The position numbers and the translations under genes are program-made. From the NCBI GenBank assembly GCA_944470555.2, contig OX104132.1, forward strand, positions 10,797,755-10,861,754: a DNA stretch of 64,000 bases. Direction: 5' to 3'. The notes beneath the pieces are model-generated. The model saw only the letters and a list, made by a program, of their open reading frames with translations. It was not told where the DNA came from and searched no databases. Positions 35,047-47,000 of the stretch are shown here, in pieces. How positions within the stretch are numbered: the stretch's first letter is position 1; the number at the start of each line of letters is the position of its first letter. Source of the stretch: Heterobilharzia americana. Its lineage: Eukaryota; Platyhelminthes; Trematoda; Strigeidida; Schistosomatidae.

Positions 35047-38000
35047 GTAAGTTGGATCATGTAGATTGCAAAACATTTTAGCTCCCAGTAGCCTGTTGAT
35101 TCAAGGATTTAAGTCTTTTGTTTTATCAGGTACAACACTTCATCAATATTTACCTGGAATCAGTTGTCTCTAAGGTCGCTGGACATGAATGGTCGTAGGG
35201 TTTATTCTTTTCATGATTATCGTTATGCTTATTCGAAACCAGCAAATGCAATGTACACCGTTTTGTAGGAATCAGTAAGGTGGATGTGATTCAGTGATCA
35301 TAGGAATATCGCATTTGCTTTGATATCGACAAATTAAAAATATATGCTATATATATACTTTCAGATAGTACGCAGCTTAGGGTTTCAAAAAACTGCAAAT
35401 TACTTCGTACACTGAAAATCAAATGCTAAACATCCTGTCGGTAAAAGAACTCCAACTAAATGGTTACGTAGAACTGAAAACTCCAAGGATAACTCTGCAT
35501 ATGGTAGGTGCTAGTTGTTGTGGTTTATCATAGGGATTGAGCAGAGACCTATCTCAGAGCAGTTTTTGACTGGATTTATTGGCAAACTAAGCAAGATTTT
35601 TCTTCGTCTTCGTCGACTTTTCGTCCACGTGGTGCTATTTTTTTAAATAATTGGGATATTAGCTTTCTTCATCTATACAGATTACAAGGATTTTGACGTA
35701 GATCGATATATTTATGATGTTATTTTATACACTAGTGTACTTAGTAGGAAAGTTGCATTCAGGTAATGCTACAAAATTCTAAACTAGAGTGAGTCAAATT
35801 GTCTGGAAAACTCTCGTAAGTCATTTCTCAGGAATGATAAATAACGAATAACTATCCAGATACATGCGGGATTTCGCACTAGCCTATGAATAAAACCTAA
35901 TGCGTGCGGGTTGATAATACCATCTCACTGCTTAAATCTTGGTAAATAGGGTGGTGTTCGATCCAAATACCTCATTGATTTATGATCAAGTGTTTTAGCT
36001 AGTTAAACATTATAATATGGGTTTATGGAAATTGTGTTTTGATCTGCAGTTGTTATATGTCTTTTTGTGCAGACCTACCTCAGGCAATCATAGGCCTGAT
36101 ATATACTTATCAATTTTCATGGTAAAGACAAATATGAACAAACCTGTCTAGTTCCAGATTCAGTAATCATCTGTTATCAAACCTCTAGGTAGTAATAAAA
36201 TCTTTGTAAGGATTCATGTAGTAGTCGAAAATTGGGTCAGTTTTCCCAGACTGGGGAGTCGGTTACCTTCGGTTGTTTTTGTCTCTATTGTTGGTATTTA
36301 GGAACATATCTTACTCAGTTTCTATACTCTCTATATTATGTATGTTTTTTTATTGATTAATGATCATTACTGGTCTCATTATATCTTCTGGTATGCATCT
36401 AATTGAATCTCCACATTTGTATTATGAGCTGTATGACAACCTTTGACTCAGTTATGCCAAATCAGTGCAATTATATCAACAAGCAGATGTCATCATTTGC
36501 CTGTTCTACTATTGTAGAATTAGCAGTCACTGTCTTCAGGTGATATGCATGATACATCGTTTTTCCCTACGTACCACGCAAATTTCACGTAAGTTATATT
36601 TCTGAGCACAATCCATTTATTGAAATTTCCTTGGGTAGTGTCTCTCGCTAAAAAATATATCAGCAAAGCCTGTTACTACTTATTGTTGGCTACTCTATTG
36701 GATTTACTTCACAGCTATTGAAACTTGAAACCTCGTTTAGATGTTAGTGACGCAGAGAGTGACTAATTGACTGACAAAAACAACGTGGAACCTCTCACAG
36801 GAGTGCATTGGCTCAGGTTGCTACACTTCACAGTAGTACGCAAATAACAAATGGATAGAAATGGGGTGATAAAGTAAACAAAGTAGTATCCGTGAATAGA
36901 TAATCTGAAGATAAAAGTTAGAGCGAATATTCAAGCTTTCGAAGATGTCAAAGAGTGAATACATCTACGTCATTGTGAGCGATTTTCAGCCATGTCACCA
37001 AGAGTCTTCAAGTAGTGATTTCTTTGGTCTCCAGGACCCTAACCAAGCATTCTACATCTCCCCACACGGCTCAAGTCAACACTAAGAGACCTCATGAATT
37101 GGTGTCATATCTTGGTCTGACCATAGGGGGGTTGCAATGGAGCATGTTTAAAAGGAATGGGTTTCTGTAGTAATCTGTTTCCCATAGATTAATAACTATA
37201 TACTTAGCTTAGTGATTATCAGGTAAGCGAAACCGGATATGTCACTCTAATGAATGTAAATTATACATATCTGCAATCGTACCAACTAGATGCTTCATCT
37301 TAGACGAACAACATATAGAGGACTAGGTACTAGATTTTCTCTTATTTCACTGAACATCTGTTTGGTGAATAAAATGAACATACAAAGTTTTATTCTGATC
37401 ATTCCTCATTTTGTTTTTCCTCACTTGCTTTAGCTGTTTTTGTCAGTGTTGTGCTTTTTGTTTCGATGGCACTGATTTTTTCATACCTTGTCCTCTTTAA
37501 AACAACTGGTGAGGATGATCATTAGATATTCCCGTTTTAGTATTTGTGAAAAGACAAATTAGGTGAATAAATATGTTTTTTCCGATTATTTTCTTGTCAA
37601 TGTCTTTGCATTCAGGTATAAGTTTTACAATGAATACTCTCCTATATTCATCACTTTGGAAAGATAAAATGGTAGTATTTCTTTTCTGGTTGTTGTATTA
37701 ATGAGAAGGTAAAATGGAATATTTACAGGAAGCCAACATTATCTGGTCACGATATTCACGTTTAATCTCAAAGCCCCTCAAATGTTGGCAAAATGCTTGG
37801 GTTATAGTGTAAAAGCCACTTGGTCTGTTGACACAATATACAGTTTGAGCTTAATACTAATCCTAACCTACTTAGTAGGAATAGATATCCAACAAGCTGC
37901 GTAACGACACTGAAGGGTTAAGCTAATTGTGTACATTAGTGTTCACCATGGAAGTTTCCAGGGATAACGAAGTTTGAAGAATTATAACATGCTCTTTTTA

Positions 38001-41000
38001 TATGAATGTACTAGAGTTGTTCGTAAAGCTTTGACGTTGATTGTCCTGGTTGGGCTTTCTAAAGTGACTTTTGAGATTTCTTTTACTCTGTTGTAAGATT
38101 GGGTACTGATTGAGTTTTAGTTATTGACTCATTGAATTTTGCGAGTATGGTGTGCTGTCTAACCGATTGTATTGGTTCTTAATTTCACTAACTGTCAGAT
38201 AATTAGCTAACAAGAATGCTGTATTATTTCATCACATATTCTAATCTCTGGTTTACGCTGTGATATTTGACACATACTTATTTAAATAAATAATGTGAAA
38301 AATAATACTTTTTAAGTGTGTCAGTAAAGTGTTGTTAATTACTGTACATTCTTAATTGTTCGGTTGGCACAAGTGAATGAACAAGTTTGTAATTTATACA
38401 ACTTGCTGAGGAAAAATGTTTCTTCTAAATATATTCAAACTTATGTAGCAAGAGGTGGCTATCGTTCGGCAGTGGTCTAGGGGGTAACACTTTGGTGTTT
38501 GAAGTGATGGATACTGGGAACAGCATCACTCACCGGGGTGCAGGTATATCCAACTGACAAGTTCCAAATGAGTGGAAACGCACCTCCCGGATTCCATTGC
38601 TAGCCACTAAGCAGACATCAACCTATCCGACTTTTCTCACAAATGTTAGATTGGGACTGAACAAATTCTATTCACGCTGCTCTGATGTTTTTTGAGAAGC
38701 TTATTATTTACGATATTTTCCTGTCCACACAGATGATAGATATCTAGTTTGATCTAGATTTTACGATAAATTAACATTTCTTGTTACTATGAGCCTGCTC
38801 AATTGTAGTGTAGGTTTTGTCATTGATATTTTCTCCTAGAATAGAACTCGGAAATTTTGAAACTCGTCTTAACAACAGTACTCTTCATATAAATGACTCA
38901 GTGTTCATTCTGTCACATAGTCATGTGATCAGATCACAGTTTATTATCCGTTGTGCATTTTTGGGTTGAATGGTTCTATGCGAAACTTTGTTAGTTCTGA
39001 TACCTAATTATCTCTAACTGTAAAGTGTTCTGAAAGTACTTTTGGAATCCTAGCTTGTTGAACGGATAATGGTAGTAGTTGTCAAAGAGTTTGTTCGAAA
39101 TACCACACGCAATTAAACACTGCACAAGAAAAAAATTTTCAAGTTGGTCTTCGCTGACAGCAACTGAGTATTAAGCGAAGAGATCGTACTTTCACTGGCT
39201 TCCATTATAAAACGTTAGTGAAAGATCATGATATATTTTGGAGTTGTCTTTTCAGCTCTAATCGTGTTGGTCTCATTAGTGATATGTCTGTATTTAGGTG
39301 AGCCCATGGAGTATGCTGCTGGTAAATCTGACTCTCCATTCCGAATAATAACTAATATTCCAAGTATAAATGATCACTACCTACTTGGGAAGCTGTGTGA
39401 ATGCTGGTTTGATGAAAGCTTTTTATGGCTACAAATGGTTTGGCTAAATTACTTTAGGGAATCGTCGGATATTCGGATGTTTATTAAGGATCTTGTAAAT
39501 GGCTGGTCATGAACTGTTTACGGGAAGTACTTGCCTGCTGGTTGATATCTGAGAAACATTAGCAGTCGATGATGGGAGACTTAGTGATGTGAACTTAAGT
39601 ACACGACGATGATAAAATTCTTCCACTTATTATCTTTCCCAAAGCTTGTTTCACTCTTTGTCAACTTCTTTCTGTTTACTAGCTCATTTCATTATTGTGC
39701 TCCACTTATTGGTGTTCTGTTACTTATCAGGAAAAAGAAATGCAACTCAATGACCAGCTATTCTGAGTAAACAATCATTTTAAACTACACAGAGATTTAT
39801 ATCCCTTGGTTTTCTCTGCTTTGAACACTCTTTTGTGGTAGTGTAAGCTGTAACTAAACAGGCTCAAATAGCAGTAACCTTGTGAATATGCGTATAACAT
39901 GACGTAATTTGGCTATTTGGTATTAGGTGCTATTAACTGTGGATTTAGACTTTGCTTTACCTGGGCTTCAGATGACAAAGTGGTAGTGCTAACTGTGTCC
40001 CGTTGTCTTCTTAACATCCTATAGGGTTTGTGAGTTGCACGCCTATTATTTATTGCCATTACTTATCACTAATTTTGTCAGACTTTTGAAAGTAACTTGT
40101 TAGGATGAAACAGTGTTCACTGGTTCCACCTAAGTGAGGTGTGTTAGTGTTTTTGTAGATATAGATCTTTGATTGTTTTTCACATGTACAACTGGCTTGA
40201 TGAGAGTACTTGTTGTAATACGTTATAATGTCGAGGCATTGAAGTGACCAACCATTTTAACTGAAATATAATCATGTATTAAAAACTCGCAATTCATTCT
40301 TCGAACTTGTGCAATATATCTTATAGTAGATTTGTTTGATAGGTGTTTTAAAAGGTTTTTTCTTCTGTTTTCTATCCTCATGCTGTTATATCGTTCTGTG
40401 ATGCCCCAGTTACTTCGACTGTGATAATGTGGTTATATTTGGTTATACCCATTTGCACATTGAATGTGACTCCATGGCTCATTACAGAAATCTGTGCCGA
40501 TTTGCTAGACTGGATTACATATTATCTAGTGTGACATGTTTGTTAATGTTTAGTTTATTTATCATTTTCCAATAATAATAAATAGTGTTTATTACTAATA
40601 ATGAGATTCTTTCTTTTTTATGTAAGGAATGCCCAACTGGTCATCTATCCATAGATGATTTTAAACGTGTTTATACAAAGTTTTTCCCGTATGGTGAATC
40701 AGCTCGATTCGCAGAATATGTCTTCCGTACATTTGATCGAAATCGTGATGGGCTGGTTGATTTTAGAGATTTCCTGTCCTCATTAAATGTAACAAATCAT
40801 GGTGATTTATCCCAAAAGTTACGTTGGGCTTTCACAATGTATGATTTAGACAATGATGGGTATATCTCTAAGCAGGATTTGATCGAAGTGTTATCGGTGA
40901 GTTTCATTTGCTTCTTTATAATTTATACCAGATAAAAAAGCTTCAGGTTGATAATGATTTCTAGGAGTTTAAATGATTTGGTTTACCCCATAGGTCATTG

Positions 41001-44000
41001 TTTTACAGTAGAACTTCAGGAAATCCCTCTTGAGGCCTGTCACTAATAAGTACTGAACAGTAAGTAATTCAGTTTGGAGTAGTTCTATGCTATGACAAAA
41101 GAGCCACCCAGCGCTTCCTCCACGTTTTCAGTGGTTTACCAACCTATGTCAGTCCGTGGTGCTAACTGACTTGGAATCAATCAATCAATCTGCAAAATGA
41201 ATTAGTGTAAGATAAGCTTTAGTTTGTATAGTCCCTTAACTTCACCGCTTTTTAATCCGGTATCATATTTTCTAATCAAATGGTTTTTTTTAACCCAATC
41301 AGCAGACACAATTAGGATAATAGGCGGAAAATATTTTATCACATGTGGCATCAGCACGTTATTCAGTCAGTAGGCATGGCCAGATTTAAAGATTGTTTAT
41401 CCTCGATAAGTTTTTATTTGTTGACATATCCTATTTTGTTTTGATTTATAATCCAGATACTTCCGTATTGTTGCACTTTTATTCAGTTTAGTGATTAAAG
41501 AAGTGGCATCAGCTTGAATGGGCTGGTTGCTGACGAAATCTCGTCTCGGATACAGAAGGCCTGTTTACCATTTACCAACTTGCATTACCTGTGGCGTTGG
41601 CTAAGTATCCAGCTATCTATCAAAGGATGAGTATACTGCTCTGCAATCCGTTCTGTCCTGTTGTACGGCTGTGAGACATAGCCATTAAAAGTAGGAGACA
41701 TGAAACAGTTGCAGTTTTGGTTGTATTTTGTTGTCCGAACTGGGTTGTTTAATCGTGAGGCTTTCATCGTCTTTCTAGACGACATCATCAATACTAACTT
41801 AAGTATGAAATTGGTCTTACTGAAGTTAATGCTGATGAGGTCGTCTAGAAAGACGATGAAAGCTTGACGATTAAGCAACCCAGCTCAGAGAACACAATAC
41901 AACCAAGACCATCCACCTAAGCTACAAATATTCTCCGCAGCTACAGTTTTTGACCATAGGTGTCTTTGTAGCATTACTCGCGTGTGGTAGAATAACCGTG
42001 TGAGTAATGTTTAAGTCAAGCGAAGAGTACTAGGCAAGACAAGCAAGTCGACTGGTGAGGTTATGAACCCTCATCAACCGAGATGGCTTGGGCATGTGTG
42101 TGTTGTGCATCCGAGCCACCGTCTACCTCGACGTGGCATGCTACCGGAAGTTGGAGCAAGATGGAAAAGGATTCAGGGTGCCCAGACCAAAACCTGACGC
42201 TAATCGATGAAGTCCCTAACTGTTGGCTTGTGCCGTGTGGGGAGATGTAGAATGCTTGGTTAGGGTCCTGGAGACGAAAGAAATCAGTACTTGAAGACTC
42301 TTGGTGACATGGCTGAAAATCGCTCACTCTTTGACATCTTCGAAAGCTTGAATATTTGCACTAACCGTTATCTTCAAATTGTTTATTCCCTCATACAAGT
42401 TCGTCTACTTGGATAACACTTTCTCTTAACCTGTTCTCTGTGTACTACTGTGAAGTGTGGCACCTTGAGGCGATGCTGTATGCCGGTTAGTCAGTCATTA
42501 AAAAGGTGTATGTAGGGAGTGCTTACCACGTAACTACACTTTCGTAGAGTTATGACTTATTGAATTAGGCATTTGACTTTTAACCAGTGGGTTATGGGTT
42601 ATAGCTTCCTTCCACCTACCGAGTTTTTGACTTCCACATAGTGCTATTAGCTTTTTTTAAAGCAGTTGCTCATTGCTTACTGCACACACATTTTCTGAGA
42701 TAATCTAGTTGCTTTGGTTTTAGGCAATGTAAGAAACATTAACTTGAACGGTACCAATTTGTGTTCTATGCATCCATTTTCTGGCATTTTTAGATATTCG
42801 AAATTTGTTTTCCACATCTACAGCATCTGAATAATAATTCAACTCTCAGCTGCTTTTTTCCCTTGACATAATTTATTATGACTGTGGCTTGAAATAGTGA
42901 AACAACTATTCAGTATTTAAATCATGTGTATCTATAACATACACGAAATATGTTGTGGATAAATTTGTGTATGTTCTAACGTCATATCACATTTCATCAT
43001 TATATTAGTTGGTTTTACATTACAAACATGAAAAGTTTGAATAAAATTATATTGTCATCAAGACTTTAGTTTGCAAGACTGGTGAAGGGATAAGATGTTT
43101 TACAATGCATAACAGTTGAATCAGTGCGTTTTGAAAGATGGCGAAGAAATAAAGTCTAATTAAAAGTGAAACATTGATTTTATCAATTTAACATAGTAAA
43201 ACGCCATATATTCTGTGTATTCAAAGGTTAGTGAAATGCTTATCCACATGTTTAGTTTATTCGATTTCTTTCGACCATCGTTATCTTCAGCGACGAATTC
43301 CAGCTTTTCCTGTAAGCCATAAACCACAACCGTCATATGTGTGCTACCGATATGAACTGGTTACTCTAAACCTCGATATGTAAGGTTTAACTTCGAATCA
43401 CTGATCAAAAGTCAACTCAATTTGGGGGTTTATGTGGATTTTATTGTTTTTTGGGTTGGTATTCGTCATGAGCTGACATCAGTTGAAGAAACATTTGAAA
43501 CTTGGGAGCAATAAACAACTGTTTCATCCCAGTGTAGGACTCTTCAGCAGTGTACACTCAGGATCCCCTCTAGGGATCAAAGTTAGGGCCTTCAGTTTCC
43601 GTATCCAGCACGTTACCATTGAACCACTGGGTTGAAATCCAATGGTCCATATTTCCAACTTTTGTCACTTCATGACACCGCGACCATAACCCAGTGTCAT
43701 CACTGGGTGTTTGTCCTCATGGTCACCACTGGTCACAACTTCTCATTAGAACTTCAGGAATCACCGAACCACTGAGTTCTGACCCAGCGGCTTAGTAGTA
43801 ACATGCTGAATGGGGAACTTGAAGGTTCTGGGCTCGATCCCTGTCAGGATCATGGGTGCACACAGCTGAGCCTATTACCAGGGAGAAACTGATGTCCAGT
43901 CTGTCTCCAACTGATTTCAGTTCATGATGAATACCAACCAAAAGCAGTTGCATAAATCAAGAGACTGAATGTCTGTTAGCATATTCACGTGATAGTTTTT

Positions 44001-47000
44001 CAAAACGATAAAACAATATGAGGAAGCCAGAGATCGTGTATGTAGAAGTTTCTAGTTCGTCATGCTTAGTCTACTGAACTTTGGAACTTATCCATTAGTG
44101 TAGTGGCAAAGTACTTTGTAGTTTCTTGTCTTTTGGTGAATTAATCATTTTCGAAGCATCTCCTAGTTTGCACGTTTATGATGTAATCATTGTTTGAGTA
44201 ATATGTAGCTGAGATTAAGGTAGCGAAATCAGGTAATCAGATTGTAAACCTTTATTGATTTTGGTTAATGGAATATTTGTTGATATCTGATTGACTATTG
44301 TTCTAACTTATTATTATTATTTAGGGCAATCAGAAATTATGAAAGCAATCTATGAAGTTTTGTGTTTGTAGATATGTTTTTAAGATGGATTGTTGTATAC
44401 TTGAAATGATTTAGTTTGAAATCGGTTACTGTTTTAGTAGTCAATTACTTTCGTTAACTATCATCCATTAGTAATTATTATTATCATTATTTGTCCCTTG
44501 AGTTCCTAATGGGAGATAGGGCTTCAGTAGCACTTCTCCATTCTACTCTGTTTCTTACAATCTTTTGAACCCGACTCAACTACAGCCCAGAAGCTTTCAT
44601 TTCTTCCTCACACCATCTCTTCCATGTCACCCCCACCTCGGACGCCCACCTCGTCGTTTCCCATCTGGGTTCCACTCGATATCCTGGCTTGGAGCGTGAT
44701 GTCCCCGAATGGTCTTCTCAGTGCATGCCCAATCCATCTCCACTTACTCCTGCATATTTGTTGAGAGATAGCTTCTTGCTTCGTTGGTTCGCTGCTAGCC
44801 AGCCAGCCAGCCACAGTTCCTTTTTGCTTATTCTCATTATTATGGTCATCTCATCTGATGTTCAGTATGGAGTGAGGGTAGGTGGCAGTTGTTGATGAAT
44901 GTGTAGTTTGTTGGGAATGCCTTTCGTAACGCGCCAAGTATCGCAACCATCACATAGAAGCAGTGATTTGACTGACTTAGTGTTGAAGATTCGGATGTTG
45001 TTCATGCTTTATGCTGAGTAGAGTGCAGTAGATCTCCACACTGGTTTCAGGTTAATAAACACGCCTGTCTTGCTTTTCCGATCCCGGCTTTGACATCCTC
45101 GTCTGTGCCGCCTGTAATTGAAATGATGCTGCCTAGATAAGTGAAAGGGGCTACTTCCTTTAAGTTTCTCTCATTAATGGTGATTGGTGTTTATTGTTGT
45201 TGTTGGTTGGGTATCTTCATCACCTCTGTCTTCTCTACGTTCACTTGAAGTCCCGTCTTCGCTGCCCTACCTCTTATGTCAACTTGCTAGTTTTTTTCGT
45301 GTAGATCTTCGAGTTTGTGCCACAAAACATTAGACACAAGTCATCGGTGACGGAATCCAAATCTTCTAGGATCTTTTCCCCGGTCCTGTGCATCCCCTTG
45401 TTTTACTCCTGTCCTCACTTCAAAGGCATCACTGAGCTTTCCATTGTGGATCACTTGGCATATGGCGTCTCCATATAGTTGTTGAATGAGATTGATAAAG
45501 CTTTGTGGTATTCCGTATTGTTAGAGGAGTTGCCAGATAGAACTAATTAAGCAATTAATTTAATCTACGAAATTCCATGTAATGACTACGACGTTAAGTA
45601 CATAGGTCAAACTAGCCGGTCAGTTAGAATAACCGAACATAGTAACTTAGCTAAATATAGGATGACAGACCTGAATAAGATCAATAATCTGGCAAAAAAA
45701 ACTCGCCTATTGGAATGCATGCATTAACATACAACCACACAACAAGGTGAGATAAAGCCATTGTACTTAAGTTCAATATAATTAGGTGGAGAGAGTGAGG
45801 GAGAGATTGATTACTGAATCTGTATTCATCGAATCAACACGCAACACATGTAATAGAAATGACGCAACACCCATACCAAAGATATAGAAAATTTTACCAT
45901 TAATAGAAACAAAGAATAAGTGATGACAGGATTATAAAAATCAGATGTTGAAAATAGTGTGATTCCGTTGATATGATTATGATCATGATTGATGATAATT
46001 TATGCTCGAAACTTCATCAAGTAAATAATACTAAATCAAATAAACAAATCCAATATGAAATTAAATTCTATCACAATGACCAAGTTTTACATTTATATTA
46101 AAGAATTAAGGTTATTCATTGACTGTTTCTCTTGAAAGTAGTTAAATATATCTACCTGATGTCCATCATCAGTTCGATAGCTAATGATTACACTGTTTTA
46201 GTTTTACTTCCTCTAAATTTTAGGTTTTTCACAGTGTAGGTGTAAACTACGTTTCACTATCAATCAATTAGTTAAGAAACAACAGACTAGTGTATTTCTT
46301 AAAAATGTAATGATTGACAAACCAAATTTTCAATCGACACTTGTCAAATAGTCGTCCTCTAGTTGTACATATGCATTTTAGGAATAAATATAAACTATTT
46401 ATTGATATACTTATTATTCTCCATTGTTTTGTTGAATCGAATTGTTCGACCTCTATTGACATATGGCCTGATATGCGGATGCTTCGATGTTGCCTGAATA
46501 TTAATTATGATAAGTTAGTTGATATAGTGAATAACACCTTTGCGTTTGAAGCGATGGATACAAGGTTCGAGTCTTAGTGGGAACAATGTCACTGACTGGG
46601 GTACAGGTACATCCAGCCGGCGAGTCTTAAATAGGACGAAACGCGCGTCCTGGATTCTTCTGCTAGCCACAACCAACCAATTTATCATAATTAACATTCA
46701 GGCAACATTAAGGCATCCGCACACCTGCCCATATACCAATAGAGGTCGAAAAATTCGATTCAACAAAACAACGAAGAATAATAAGTATGTTAATAAGTAG
46801 TGATGGCTATAACCCGTTGTACAAGAAGTGGCTATCTTTCCTCCGTGGCATAGTGGATAATGCCTTGTTATTTGAAGCGAAGGGTATGAGGTTCGAGTGT
46901 TAGTGGGAACAACATCACCGACTGGGGTGCAGGTGCATCCAGCTGATGAGTCCCAAATAGGACGAAATGCGCGTCCTGGATTCTTCTGCTAGCCATAACC

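Larger units (their letters stand above)
33334..37904 (+). repeat. Inverted repeat, right arm
   Basis: Uninterrupted 4571-bp partner of 16480-25689. Its inner end lies in the LINE RT, its outer end in NCS intron 1. It holds the LINE 3' third, the NCS upstream region and exon 1, about 2.9 kb of intron, a mirrored LINE fragment and the membrane-protein exon. It is probably the original copy, because exon 1 here points toward exons 2 and 3. The identity fades within about 25 bp at the outer end. Confidence 0.93.

Noticed and set aside
39228..39512. 94-codon frame with a hydrophobic N-terminus in NCS intron 1
   Set aside because: The start looks like a signal anchor, but the remainder resembles no family and nothing supports transcription; chance is likely in a long intron.
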